From Streptacidiphilus sp. 4-A2 (GTDB lineage: Bacteria; Actinomycetota; Actinomycetes; Streptomycetales; Streptomycetaceae), in assembly GCA_014284505.1 (NCBI GenBank), contig JAAFYY010000001.1, positions 434,001 through 498,000 of the forward strand: a stretch of DNA of 64,000 nucleotides. Reading direction: 5' to 3'. The number at the start of each line of letters is the position of its first letter. Within the stretch, counting starts at the first letter, position 1. The position numbers and the translations under genes were made by a program. The notes beneath the pieces are model-generated. The model made no database searches, was not told where the DNA came from, and saw only the letters and a list, made by a program, of their open reading frames with translations. Shown piece by piece: positions 38,635 to 47,399 of the stretch.

Positions 38635-39807
38635 ATGGACGTAGCACAAGCCAAGCAGGCCGTCAGCGACCTGAAGGCCGCACAGCCGTCCTTCGCCGGG
38701 CCGGACGTAGCCCGGGCGAACACGCTCATCGACCAGCCGGACGCCATGAACCAGGGCTTCTACGGCACTTGCGGCATGGCCGCCGTGGTCCGCAGCTTCC
38801 TCCAGTACGACCGGGCCCGGTTCGTGGAACTGCTGCGGGCGGTCTACGCGGGCACGGACTTCAACGGGATCGCCACCGGCCCGGGCGTGCTGCTGGACGG
38901 GCGCCTGAAGCAGCGTGACGCGAAGGCGGTGCAGTTCGACACGGCGTACGTCCCGCTGTTCGACCTGGACTTCGTGCTGACCCGGAGCCTGGGCAAGCTG
39001 CTGAAGATCCGCTCGCCGGAGATGTTACGACGCGCAGGTGCTGTTCTCGGAGGAGATCGCCCGGCTGTTCAACGCGAAGGAGCCCTTCCTGGACGCGTTC
39101 ACGCTCGACCCGAGCACATCGCCACCCTGGACGCGGCCAGGCTCGACGCCGAGCTCAGCGGCGACCTGAAGCTCAAGGGCTGGCGGCTGGGAGAGGTCGC
39201 GGGCTTCACCGTCGACCTGTCCACCGTGAACATCGAGGCGAAGGTACCGGGAGACCAGTGGCAGCTCAGGTTCTCCGCCGGCGGCCGGGACCGGGTGCTC
39301 AGGATCCTGCGGACCGCGGCCGGACCACTGCAGGTGGCCGTCGACGTGCGCGCCAGCGAGTCGGCCTTCCGCGACCAGGGCGATCTCGGGCTCGACGCCG
39401 ACGGGCTCAGGGCTCTCCTGCTCGATGTCGCCGGTGCCCCCACCGCCACCATCACGCACCTCACCCCGGCCACCCCGCAAGCGGCGGTCGACACGGTGAA
39501 CGCCCAACTGGCCGGCCCCAATCCGTACGTCTACGCCTTCATCCGCAGCTTCGACGACTGGACGGCGGCGAACGTCTCCGCCGCCGCGCGCACCTTCCCG
39601 AACCCGCCGACCCCGCCCGCCCCCATCTGGGGCCGGGTGGAGCCCGAGGGCGAGCACATCATCGCCGTCAACGGCCCGATCAGGAAGGAGGCCACCGCCT
39701 ACGTCCTGCCGGTCTGGACGTGGAGGAACGCGTTCGAGGTGCGGATCGAAGCCACCCACCTGGCCGGCTACGTACCGGTCCTGGTGCACGGAAGCATCAG
39801 CAACTAG
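38635..39807 (+). CDS. Putative papain-fold cysteine-peptidase-like protein (two compensating frameshifts)
   Basis: I do not recognise a named family. Near the N-terminus NQGFYGTCGMAAVV (Gln40, Cys46) resembles the oxyanion-Gln plus nucleophile-Cys motif of papain-like enzymes. Near the C-terminus, GEHIIAVNG offers a His and PVWTWRNAFEVRI a following Asn or Trp in the expected order. No signal peptide is visible, so a cytosolic or otherwise exported role is possible. The segment between about 39030 and 39110 is out of frame; corrected, it reads VLFSEEIARLFNAKEPFLDA. ATG 38635 lacks a strong ribosome binding site. The gene stands alone between the chitinase terminator and an LRR gene. Confidence 0.6.
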   Translation: MDVAQAKQAVSDLKAAQPSFAGPDVARANTLIDQPDAMNQGFYGTCGMAAVVRSFLQYDRARFVELLRAVYAGTDFNGIATGPGVLLDGRLKQRDAKAVQFDTAYVPLFDLDFVLTRSLGKLLKIRSPEMLRRAGAVLGGDRPAVQREGALPGRVHARPEHIATLDAARLDAELSGDLKLKGWRLGEVAGFTVDLSTVNIEAKVPGDQWQLRFSAGGRDRVLRILRTAAGPLQVAVDVRASESAFRDQGDLGLDADGLRALLLDVAGAPTATITHLTPATPQAAVDTVNAQLAGPNPYVYAFIRSFDDWTAANVSAAARTFPNPPTPPAPIWGRVEPEGEHIIAVNGPIRKEATAYVLPVWTWRNAFEVRIEATHLAGYVPVLVHGSISN

Positions 39808-39920
39808 CGGGTCAGTAAACGGACTTGGGCCTGCGATGTACGCCCGGCCGAGCTTGCTGAGCCGGGACTCCGGGGCCGGAACGACGGAGCGTGGCGGCGG
39901 TTCCGGGGCGGGGCGCCGGG

Positions 39921-40639
39921 TCACTTCAGGACAACGCACCCGCGCCGGGCCAGATCGTCGAGGAGGCGCGGGGCGGGCTCGGTGTCGTTCCAGCGCAGAT
40001 CCAGCTTCTCCAGCGAGGGCATCCGGGCGAGCCAGCCGGGCAACTTCCTGACGCGGTTCGCGCGCAGATCGAGGTGGCGGAGCAGCGGAAGCTCGACCAG
40101 GAACTCGGGGATCTCGGCCAACTCGTTCTCGCGGAGGTCCAGATGACGCAGTTGCGTCATTCCGGCGGCGGATTCCGGCAGCCGCCGCAGGGCGTTTCCG
40201 CGGAGCCACAGCTCTCGCAACTGCGACAGCCCGCCGATCGTGTCGGGGAGCCCGGCCAACTGGTTGTGCTGCGATCGCAACTCGACCAGGTGGCGCATGT
40301 CGCCGATGGCTTCCGGCAGTTGGGTGAGGCTGTTCTCTCCGACGTTGAGATAGCGCAGCCGCGTCAGCCGTCCCAGCGTCTCGGGGAGCCTTGTCAAGCG
40401 GTTGTCGTGCAGGTAGAGGAAGTCGGTGAGCGCTGGCAGCTCACCGACTTCCTCGGTACCGCGGTGAGCGCGTTGTGCCCCAGATCCAGCGTGTGCAGCC
40501 GGTGCAGGGCCCCGACCTCGGGTGAGAGCGTCGTCAGTCTGTTGTCCGCGAGGATCAGGACCTCCAGGTCGGTCCGCAGCCAGACCGACTCCGGCACCTC
40601 TCCGAGGCCGTGCCGCCACAGATTCAACGCCTGTGCCAC
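39921..40639 (-). CDS. Leucine-rich-repeat protein (one frameshift)
   Basis: About 239 residues made almost wholly of LRRs with a period of about 23 (for example LRYLNVGENSLTQLPEAIG and LRHLDLRENELAEIPEFL). At least eight repeats are visible, of the plant-like/bacterial LxxLPxxL type. There is no signal peptide, membrane helix or catalytic domain. A frameshift lies near 40460. GTG 40639 with GGGAG upstream is preferred. Such short cytosolic LRR proteins probably mediate protein binding; no partner can be named. It is divergent from the Rrf2 regulator. Confidence 0.8.
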
Positions 40640-40749
40640 GTCATTGCTCCCAACTGCGCCGGTCTTGCAGAACGTCACGGTCCACGCGTTCGCGAAGGTA
40701 CCCAACAGTGGAGGACAGCGGCCACCCGAGGCCCGATTGCCGGGAACCG

Positions 40750-40770
40750 TCGTAACTGTTACGGTTACGA
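40750..40770. promoter_or_regulatory. Palindromic operator upstream of the Rrf2 gene
   Basis: TCGTAAC-TGTTACG-GTTACGA is a perfect 7-base dyad, with an inner GTAAC-T-GTTAC dyad, 20 bases before the regulator start. It shares the GTAAC/GTTAC half-sites with the palindrome before the downstream SDR gene, so it is probably the autoregulatory site of this regulator. Confidence 0.65.
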
Positions 40771-40790
40771 CATAGGAGGTGACGGGGTTC

Positions 40791-41222
40791 ATGAGTGCCA
40801 ACAGCAGGCTGACCGTCGCGGCGCACGCCCTGGTCTGGATCGGGCTGTACCAGCGCCGCGGCCACGAGGTCGCCACGTCCGAGCAGATAGCGACGAGCGT
40901 CAACACGAATCCCGTGGTGATCCGCCGCCTGCTCGCCGAACTGCGCAAGGCCGGTTTGGCCGACTCGCGCCGGGGCGCCGGGGCCGGCTGGACGCTGTCG
41001 CGGGATCTGTCGGCGATCACCCTGCTTGACGTCTACCAGGCGGTCGAGCCGGGGCCCGTCTTCGCCCTGCACAGCTCCACGCCAGACCCCGAATGCGTCG
41101 TGGGCCACGGCATCGCACCGGCGCTGACCGCCGTCTACAACGGGATCGAGACCACCCTCCGCCGGGAACTCGCGCGCACCAACCTCGAAGACATACTGCG
41201 GGACGTGCTGAAATCCGCCTGA
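40791..41222 (+). CDS. Rrf2-family transcriptional regulator
   Basis: An intact 143-residue protein. The winged helix includes [20 protein letters not shown] and [20 protein letters not shown], the recognition region of the family, followed by the dimerisation helix ([16 protein letters not shown]). Only one Cys lies in the region where IscR and NsrR have three, so an Fe-S cluster is unlikely. It resembles YwnA-type members. ATG 40791 follows GGAGGT. A shared palindrome before this gene and before the SDR 90 bases downstream suggests it represses both. Confidence 0.88.
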   Translation: MSANSRLTVAAHALVWIGLYQRRGHEVATSEQIATSVNTNPVVIRRLLAELRKAGLADSRRGAGAGWTLSRDLSAITLLDVYQAVEPGPVFALHSSTPDPECVVGHGIAPALTAVYNGIETTLRRELARTNLEDILRDVLKSA

Positions 41223-41273
41223 GCTCCGCCCGCGGCGTTCCGTCGCCACGGGCAGTGCTTTCTGGGGCCGTAA

Positions 41274-41294
41274 ATGTAACCAAACTGGTTACAT
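41274..41294. promoter_or_regulatory. Palindromic operator upstream of the SDR gene
   Basis: ATGTAACCA-AAC-TGGTTACAT is a perfect 9-base dyad lying 20 bases before the SDR start. Its GTAAC/GTTAC half-sites match the site before the Rrf2 gene, supporting control by that regulator. Confidence 0.7.
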
Positions 41295-41313
41295 CAAAGA
41301 TCAGGAGAAGGTC

Positions 41314-42067
41314 ATGGGACAGCTGGACAACAAGACCGCCCTGGTGACCGGGGCCTCCACCGGCATCGGTCTGGCCGTGGCCCGCCGGTTCGCCGCCGAG
41401 GGGGCGACCGTCTACCTGACCGGCCGCCGCAAGGCCGAGCTGGAGGACGCCATCGGGCAGGTCGGCAATGGCACCATCGGCATCCGGAGCGATGTGTCGA
41501 GCCTCGACGACCTCGACCGGCTCTTCGCCGAGATCACCGCACGCAGCGGCCGCCTCGACATCCTCGTGGCCAACGCCGGCGTCGGTGAGCTCGCCCCGCT
41601 CGGCAGGATCACTGAGGAGGAGTACGACCGCACCACCTCCATCAACCTCAAGGGCACCGTCTTCACCGTCCAAAAGGCACTCCCCTGCTGTCGGCCGGCG
41701 CCTCGGTGATCCTGCTCTCCTCCAGCGCCGCGCTGCGCGGCGTCCCGGGTCTGGGTATCTACGCCGCCACCAAGGCCGCGATCCGCAGCCTCGCCCGTAC
41801 CTGGGCCGCCGAACTCGCCCCCAGGGCATCCGGGTCAACGCCCTCACCCCCGGCCCTGTGACGACCCCCGGCGGCGACGAACTGCGGGCCGCGATCCCAC
41901 AGGACGATCAGGGCACCGCGGTCGGCGAGTCCGCCGCACCGACCCCGCTCGGCCGCCTCGGTCACCCCGAGGAGGTCGCCGCCACCGCCCTCTACCTCGC
42001 CGGGGACCAGAGCTCCTTCACCACCGGGGCGGAACTCCTCGTCGACGGCGGCGCCACCCAGCTCTAG
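41314..42067 (+). CDS. Short-chain dehydrogenase/reductase under Rrf2 control (frameshifted)
   Basis: A classical SDR of about 250 residues. The motifs are TGASTGIG, VANAG, catalytic Ser in LLSSSAA, and YAATK with Tyr and Lys intact. LTGRRKAE after the second strand has Arg residues and suggests NADP(H). Frameshifts lie near 41685 and 41825; the end reads VDGGATQL. ATG 41314 follows AGGAGAAGG. Transcriptional link to an Rrf2 regulator is typical of YwnA-type loci, where an oxidoreductase is induced by reactive small molecules. The substrate is unknown. Confidence 0.82.
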
Positions 42068-42090
42068 GCCGGGCCAGGCCAGGCCCGGCC
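42067..42090. terminator. Terminator hairpin between convergent SDR and RidA genes
   Basis: GGCCGGGCC and GGCCCGGCC form a perfect 9-base stem with a 6-base loop starting at the last base of the SDR stop codon. Lying between convergent genes, it could work in both directions. The surrounding GGCC-rich run makes alternative pairings possible. Confidence 0.5.
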
Positions 42091-42139
42091 CGGCCCCGGC
42101 TCCAGCCCCGGCGCGGCCTCCGGCCGCCAGGAGCGCGAC

Positions 42140-42563
42140 CTATCGGGATGCGTCGGGGCAGGCGGCGATCGCGCGGATTTCGACGAGGAGTCCCGGGCTG
42201 GCGAGACCATCGACACCCGATGATCGTCCAGGTCGGGTAGGGCTCCTTCACAAGGCGCTGCTTGGCCTCGCTGAACCCCTTCAGGTGCCGGCGGATGTCG
42301 ACGTGATAGCTGGTGACGTCGACCAGTGCGGACAGGTCGAGGTGCTCCAGCCGAAGGATCTCTTCGATCTTGCGGATGGCGATCCCGGTCTGCTCCTCGA
42401 TGGTGTCCGGGATGGTTCCGTCGGCGCGGCGACCGATCGTTCCGGCGATGAACAGGAGGCCGTTCGCACGGACCGCGGCTGAGTAGCCGAAGCTCGCGAA
42501 GGCGCTGGTGGTCTGCCCGAAGACGGCGTTGTCCTCGGGGATCTCGACAGTGCGGGTGGTCAT
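42140..42563 (-). CDS. RidA/YjgF/YER057c/UK114-family protein (one frameshift)
   Basis: About 141 residues with the RidA fold: an N-terminal strand ending FGYSAAVRANGLLFIAGTIG, then the IEEILRLEHLDLSALVDVTSYHVDI helix-strand unit. A break near 42220 hides the C-terminal strand, which reads VEIRAIAACPDASR when corrected. Family members with a conserved Arg here deaminate reactive enamines; the corrected Arg in VEIRAIA is at the right place. ATG 42563 has AAGGAACTC upstream. It is followed upstream by an HD protein and a GlxA-type regulator on the same strand. Confidence 0.82.
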
Positions 42564-42627
42564 GGCGATGAGTTCCTTTTTTCGTTGACTGGTTCTGTTG
42601 TCCGGCGCGGTCGTGGGACCGGAGGGC

Positions 42628-43301
42628 TCAGTTGCCCCACCGGGAGGAACGGCAGGCATGCTCCAGCCGGGTCCGGCCGAAGGTCTCGCGTTCACGAAGG
42701 AGTTCCCCCGGAATCGCGTACCTGGGCGCGTTCTTCGGATCCTTTGCTGCCTGCGCGACGATCGCGTCGGTCAGCGAACGGACCATGTCCAGCCGTGGGA
42801 AGGCGGCGTGGACGGCGTCGGCCATCTCGTCGGTGACGGCGTCGAGGTGACTGGCTGCCAGCGGGCCGCCGAAGTCGAGCCCGACGCCCTCGCGGACGAG
42901 TACGCACAGCGTGCCGCGGCGTTCCGCGATGCCGGGCGAGGTGTGCAGCGCGATGGCCTGCCAGACCTGGTCGGCGTCGGCCGTGGACGTCCCGTGCCGG
43001 ATGAGGAATTCGGCGGCCCGGTCGGCGCCTTCGACCGAAGCGCTGGCGGTGCGGGCCGTCGGAGGCGACACCGAGGTCGTGCATCGCGCAGGCGGCGAAC
43101 AGCAGGTCGTCGTCGTAGTCCCGGCCGGCGGCCAGGTCGAGGCGGCGGCTACCAGTCTGGCGAACAGGTAGCTGCGGGCGCTGTGGTTGAACACGGAGGC
43201 GTGTGCACCGGCCGGATGAGATTCACGACAGCGTCGGCAAGCGGTGTGCCGGGCAGGGTGATCAGGTCGGTGGCCGCCTCGTGCAGAGGAGGTCCGGTCA
43301 T
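42628..43301 (-). CDS. HD-domain hydrolase, cyanamide-hydratase-like (frameshifted)
   Basis: About 224 residues. The first His region is FNHSARSYLFA, the HD pair lies in AMHDLG, and a later His in ALHTSPGIA completes a metal site. This combination resembles the cyanamide hydratase subgroup of HD proteins, though the substrate is not proven. Frameshifts lie near 43135, 43080 and 43200. GAGGATG precedes ATG 43301. The gene lies between RidA and a GlxA-type regulator, a grouping that suggests a small nitrogen-compound pathway. Confidence 0.72.
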
Positions 43302-43374
43302 GACTTCATCCTCGCCGCGTCCGCACCCGCCCGGCGAGTGGCAAAAATAACCAACTCCGTCAGGATTTTGCCAC

Positions 43375-43421
43375 GCCCTGGCCCTCTGACGCCCTGGCCC
43401 TCTGACGCCCTGCCCTCTGAC
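43375..43421. repeat. Three tandem copies of a 15-16-bp unit
   Basis: GCCCTGGCCCTCTGAC occurs twice in full and a third time lacking one G, directly beside the hairpin at the end of the regulator gene. It lies in the gap between the regulator and the HD gene. Confidence 0.75.
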
Positions 43422-43428
43422 GCCCCGG

Positions 43429-43454
43429 CTCCCTGACGACGGGGCGTCAGGGAG
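43429..43454 (-). terminator. Hairpin overlapping the stop codon of the GlxA-type regulator
   Basis: CTCCCTGACG and CGTCAGGGAG form a perfect 10-base stem with a 6-base loop. One arm contains the TGA of the regulator gene. It probably ends its transcript, although no U-tract follows. Confidence 0.6.
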
Positions 43455-44405
43455 TCGGCTGCCGCGTTCCGTTCGAGTGCCAGAAGGTGCGCCGGTAGGC
43501 AGTGGGCGTGGTGTCGAGTGCGCGGCGGAAGTGCAGCCGCAGGTTGGCGGCCGTGCCCAGCCCGCAGTCGCTCGCCACCCGGTCCACCGGATGGTCCGTG
43601 GTCTCCAGCAGTTCCCGGGCCCGGCCGAGCCGGGCGTTGAGCAGCCACCTCAGCGGGGTCGTGCCGGTCTCCTCGGTGAACCGGCGGATGAAGGTGCGCT
43701 GCGACAGGCCGGCGTGGCGGGCGAGCACCGGCAGCGCGAGTGGCTCCTCAAGGTGCTGCAGGGCCCATCCCCGCGTGGCGGAGAGCGAGGCTTCGCCGGC
43801 CACCGGAACCGGGGCGGGCACGTACTGGGCCTGTCCGCCGTCCCGGTGCGGGGCGGCGACCAGGCCGCGGGCGATCTCGTTGGCGACCCCCGCTCCAGGT
43901 CACGGCGCACGATGTGCAGGCAGAGGTCGATGCCGCAGCACACCCCGGCCGAGGTGAGGACGTCCCCCTCGTCCACGTACAAGACGTCGCGGTCGACCGT
44001 GACAGCCGGGAAGTCCCGTTCGAGTTCCTCGATGTACTTCCAGTGGGTCGTGGCGTGCAGGCCGTCCAGGAGGCCCGCCGCGGCCAGCGCGAAGGCTCCC
44101 GTACAGATCGACACCACCCGCCGACCACGACCGCGGGCCTCGGCCAGCGCGGCGAGTACGGCCTCCGGAGGCCGGGTGACCGGCTCGAATCCCGGCACGA
44201 CGACGGTGTCCGCGGCGCGCACCTGCTCCAGGCCCCCACCGGCGACCAGGGCGAACCCCGCGGTGGTGTTCACCTGCGCGTCGAGCGCGCACAGGGTCAT
44301 CTCGTAGGGCGTTTCCGGCCGGGCGTTGAAGATCTGCGTCGGGATGGCCAGATCGAGCGGGGTGACCCCGTCCAGCGCCAGCACCGCCACTCGATGCACT
44401 GTCAT
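43447..44405 (-). CDS. GlxA-family AraC-type regulator with DJ-1/PfpI domain (one frameshift)
   Basis: The N-terminal DJ-1/PfpI domain starts VHRVAVLALDGVTPLDLAIP and has SICTGAFALAAAGLLDG at the nucleophile-elbow position with its Cys. The C-terminal AraC-type DNA-binding domain has two helix-turn-helices (LALPVLARHAGLSQRTFIRR and DRVASDCGLGTAANLRLHFR). A break near 43890 separates the domains. The total of about 319 residues is normal. Regulators of this type often control catabolism of nitrogen compounds. It is the most upstream gene of the GlxA/HD/RidA group. Confidence 0.85.
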
Positions 44406-44548
44406 GGCAAAATCCTATCGCTCCAGGGCATCCTTGCCATGCTCGCCTTTGCCATGCACCCGCGTTCAGCCAGGAAGCAGCCTCAGCCCCGCTTGGCGGC
44501 AGCACCGGCACCCCGCACACGCCGCGCGGCCTGAGCCGCGCGCTCTGG

Positions 44549-45037
44549 TCACCCTTGCACCTTGGTGAACGTGCAGGCCGGAGTTGTCTTGCGGCGTCGC
44601 AGATCAGGGTCGGCGACGACGGCTGCCCTGCGAGCAGGAAGGCCCTCGTCGGGAATTCTGCTGCCACTCGCTGTAGCTGAAGGTGATGACCAACCCGTCT
44701 GGGAGAACCTGATGCTGCCCGGCTTCCACACCCGGTACCGGACTTGGGCGGCGTGCCCGATCCGTAGGTGAAGAAGTCCGGAACGTTCCTGAAGGTAACG
44801 CGGCCCTGCCCGGCGTTGCTGCCCGAAGGGGCGTCGGAGAAGGTGATCTCAGCTCCGTCGGGTTCTCCAGGTGCCGGACAGGTGGAGCGAGTTGAGCTGA
44901 CTGGAACTCAGCAGGTCCGATGTGTCACCCATTCTGGGATACACGACTCCGACGAGCACACCGACAACGGCGCCGAGGACCATGATCATCAGGATCACGA
45001 ACAGGCACCCGGAGCAGGATATGGGCTTCTCGACCAA
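44549..45037 (-). CDS. Single-pass membrane or secreted protein of unknown function (frameshifted)
   Basis: Not recognised. A short N-terminal tail with CSGC is followed by one long hydrophobic helix (LFVILMIMVLGAVVGVLVGVVY), then an extracytoplasmic beta-rich region. Corrected pieces include AEITFSDAPSG, GRVTFRNVPDFFTYGSGT and VITFSYSEWQQNSR. Frameshifts lie near 44870, 44735 and 44660. The apparent start is TTG 45037 with a weak ribosome binding site, so the start is uncertain. It follows the TPR gene on the same strand. Confidence 0.5.
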
Positions 45038-45234
45038 GCTCGAATCGTATGGGTTTGTTCTTCCTCACGACCTACCCCAACTAGTTCTGTGTCGACAGGC
45101 GTTGCGAGGCTGCCCGCTCAGGTCGGCCGAGCGCAGCCATCGCCTTGTCGTCACCTCTCCACGATCACCTCGTCTGCCCGCCGACTATGGCAGCGCCACA
45201 AAGGCGGCGACGTCAGTAGAACTACGCAGGTCGA

Positions 45235-45754
45235 CTACGCAATGTGCCTCGGCTCTTCCCGTCGCGGCTTCGCCCGGTCGACCAGCCGCAGCGCTCTCTC
45301 GGTCGAAGCGACAAACCGGGACCCCCAGGGCACGCCGCTGCCGCAGGGCCCGCTCCACAGGTCCCGGCCTCCTCGGTGCGTCCCTGGTCCAGCCGTTGCC
45401 TGCCCAGGTGCTGGAGGCAGAAGTGGCCCCTTTCCGGGCGTAGGCCCGGCTCAGCCACAGGGCCGACCGGTAGTGCGGCTCCGCGTCCTCCAGCTCACCG
45501 CCGTAGCGGTGGGCGTCGCCCAGGTTGATATGGACGACGACGGCGAGCCGGGCATCGGCGAGCGCCAGCGCCCGCTCCAGCAGACCGATGGCCTCGCTGC
45601 GGCGGCCCAGTACCAGCAGTCCTACACCTGCCCGGCGCAGCAGCACCGGCTGGTCGAGCGGGCCGTCGAGCAGTTCGGCCACCACTCGGGCCAGTTCCTC
45701 ACGATCGCTGGGGACCATCCGGCCGGACTCGTCGTGGGTGATCAGATTCTCCAT
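45235..45754 (-). CDS. Tetratricopeptide-repeat protein (frameshifted)
   Basis: About 173 residues with TPR-like helical repeats: GLLVLGRRSEAIGLLERALA, then INLGDAHRYGGELEDAEPHY and, in the restored frame, a third repeat starting LQHLGRQRLDQGRTEEA. The corrected end reads RALRLVDRAKPRREEPRHIA, stopping at 45235. Breaks lie near 45430 and 45330. There is no signal peptide. ATG 45754 (MENLITHDESG) is the best start. A scaffold role is likely but no partner is evident. Confidence 0.6.
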
Positions 45755-45943
45755 CCACCGCCCCAGCCATCCGCACAGGCAGAGGCGGACGAGGTCGCAC
45801 CCACCCGCAGAGCGATGGTCATCAGGTCCCCCTGGACGGTCCGGCCGATCCTCGCCCATTCCATCACGGGGGTTGCCGGGTTGGGCTGCCGGGCTCCCGG
45901 GAGGGAGGCGGCGCAGCGCCGTCGGCGTCAGCGGGCGTCGGCG

Positions 45944-46645
45944 TCAGTAGGCGTCGGGCGCGCGGCGGTCGGGCGCGGTGTGCGGGCCGGGTTCGCCCGG
46001 CTCGCCGGCGAAGGTCACCGAACCCCGGTGCAGGACATAGACCAGGTCCACGGCCGGACCGCGCGGCAGCTCCTGCTCGGCCAGGACCACCGACCGGCCC
46101 GCCGCCACCGCCTCCGCCAGTGCCGCGTGCACCCGGGCCACCACTGGTGCGGCCAGCCCGCGCTCCATCTCGTCGAGCAGCAGCAGTCGGGACGGCCCCG
46201 CCACGGCCACCGCCAGCGCCACCATCCGCTGCTCGCCGCCGGACAGGGTTCCGGTCCTGCGGTCCAGCAGCGGCCGCAGTTCGGGGAAGAGCACGAGCGC
46301 GGCTTCGCGGGCCGGCTCCCGGAGCCGGGCGAGGTGTTCGGCCACCGAGAGCGAGGGGAAGACGGCCTGTTCGGCGGGCACCAGGGTGAGTCCCAGCCGG
46401 GCCCGGCGGTAGGTGTCCATCCGGGTGATGTCCCGGCCGACGGCCTGGCCCCCGAACCAGGTCACCCGGCCGGCCGAGAGCGCCCGCGTTCCGGCCAGGG
46501 CGTGCAGGGCGGTGCTGCGCCCCGCACCGTTGCGGCCCAGCAGCACGGTGAGCCCGGCCGTGGGAATCCGCAGGTCCACCCCGTGCAGGGCCTCCAGCGG
46601 GCCGTACCGCACCCGGGCCCGGAGCAGCGCGATCTCAAGCGTCAT
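45944..46645 (-). CDS. LivF-type ABC transporter ATPase with Arg in place of the Walker A Lys
   Basis: An intact 233-residue ATPase of the branched-chain amino acid (HAAT) group: signature LSGGEQRM, Walker B LLLLDE and a final helix rich in Pro. Walker A reads GRNGAGRST, so the invariant Lys is Arg43, and the usual DEPSEGLAP becomes DEMERGLAA. ATP hydrolysis at this site may be impaired, leaving LivG as the active site of an asymmetric dimer. It overlaps livG by 11 bases. Normal length and reading frame argue against a pseudogene. Confidence 0.85.
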   Translation of the reverse strand: MTLEIALLRARVRYGPLEALHGVDLRIPTAGLTVLLGRNGAGRSTALHALAGTRALSAGRVTWFGGQAVGRDITRMDTYRRARLGLTLVPAEQAVFPSLSVAEHLARLREPAREAALVLFPELRPLLDRRTGTLSGGEQRMVALAVAVAGPSRLLLLDEMERGLAAPVVARVHAALAEAVAAGRSVVLAEQELPRGPAVDLVYVLHRGSVTFAGEPGEPGPHTAPDRRAPDAY

Positions 46646-47312
46646 CGGTGCTGATCCTTCCGGCGGCCATGCCGAGCACCCGGTCGGCGATGCCGTTGAC
46701 CAGCTCCCGGTCGTGTTCGATCAGCAGCACCGCGAGGCCGGTCCCGGCGAGCGCGGAGAGCAGGACGGCCAGGCGTTCCGTCTCCTCCCGGTCCAGGCCG
46801 GCCGCGGGTTCGTCGAGCAGCAGCACTGCGGGGTCCGCCGCGAGGGCGCGGCCGAGCTCCACCATCCGCAGGGTGCCGGTGGGCAGCGAGCCGGCGGAGT
46901 GCTCCGCCAGCCCGGCCAGGCCGAGCAGGCGCAGCGTCCGGGCGACGGCGGCGTCCGCCTGCCCGGGCGGTCGGCGCCCCGCCTGCTCGGCGCCCACCCG
47001 CAGGTTGTCCGCCACGGAGAGGCCGGGGAAGACGGCGATCTGCTGGAAGGTGCGGGCCAGTCCCAGCCGGGCGCGGGCGTACTCGGGGACGCGGGTGACG
47101 TCGCGTCCGTCGAGCAGGACCCGGCCCGCGTCCGGGCGGTCGGTACCGCTCAGGCAGCGGAAGAGCGTGCTCTTGCCCGCGCCGTTGGGCCCGGTCAGCG
47201 CGGTGATCCGGCCGGGCGGGACCTCGATGGAGACGCCGTCCAGCGCGGTCACCCCACCGAAGCGGCGGACCAGCCCGGTCGCGGACAGCCTGGCGCCGGG
47301 GGCGTCGCTCAC
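46635..47312 (-). CDS. LivG-type ABC transporter ATPase
   Basis: An intact 225-residue ATPase. Walker A GPNGAGKST (residues 41-49), the LARTFQQ Q-loop, the LivG-type signature LPTGTLRMVELGRAL, Walker B VLLLDEPAAGLD and the switch His in LLIEHD are all present. GTG 47312 is used. It lies between the fused permease and the LivF-type gene. With these it forms a branched-chain-amino-acid or amide/urea-type importer; the actual ligand depends on the divergent binding protein. Confidence 0.9.
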   Translation of the reverse strand: MSDAPGARLSATGLVRRFGGVTALDGVSIEVPPGRITALTGPNGAGKSTLFRCLSGTDRPDAGRVLLDGRDVTRVPEYARARLGLARTFQQIAVFPGLSVADNLRVGAEQAGRRPPGQADAAVARTLRLLGLAGLAEHSAGSLPTGTLRMVELGRALAADPAVLLLDEPAAGLDREETERLAVLLSALAGTGLAVLLIEHDRELVNGIADRVLGMAAGRISTDDA

Positions 47313-47399
47313 CGGACGCCGCCGGAGCGCTGCGCCCGGGCGGCGAGGCGGCTGCCAGCGGGCTGAGCCGGACCTGCGGGATCAGGCGGTCCTGCGGGA

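Noticed and set aside
43375-43421. Possible CRISPR-like repeat array
   Set aside because: The units are 15-16 bp in direct tandem without spacers, and no cas genes are present. The same holds for the 14-bp and 12-bp repeats.
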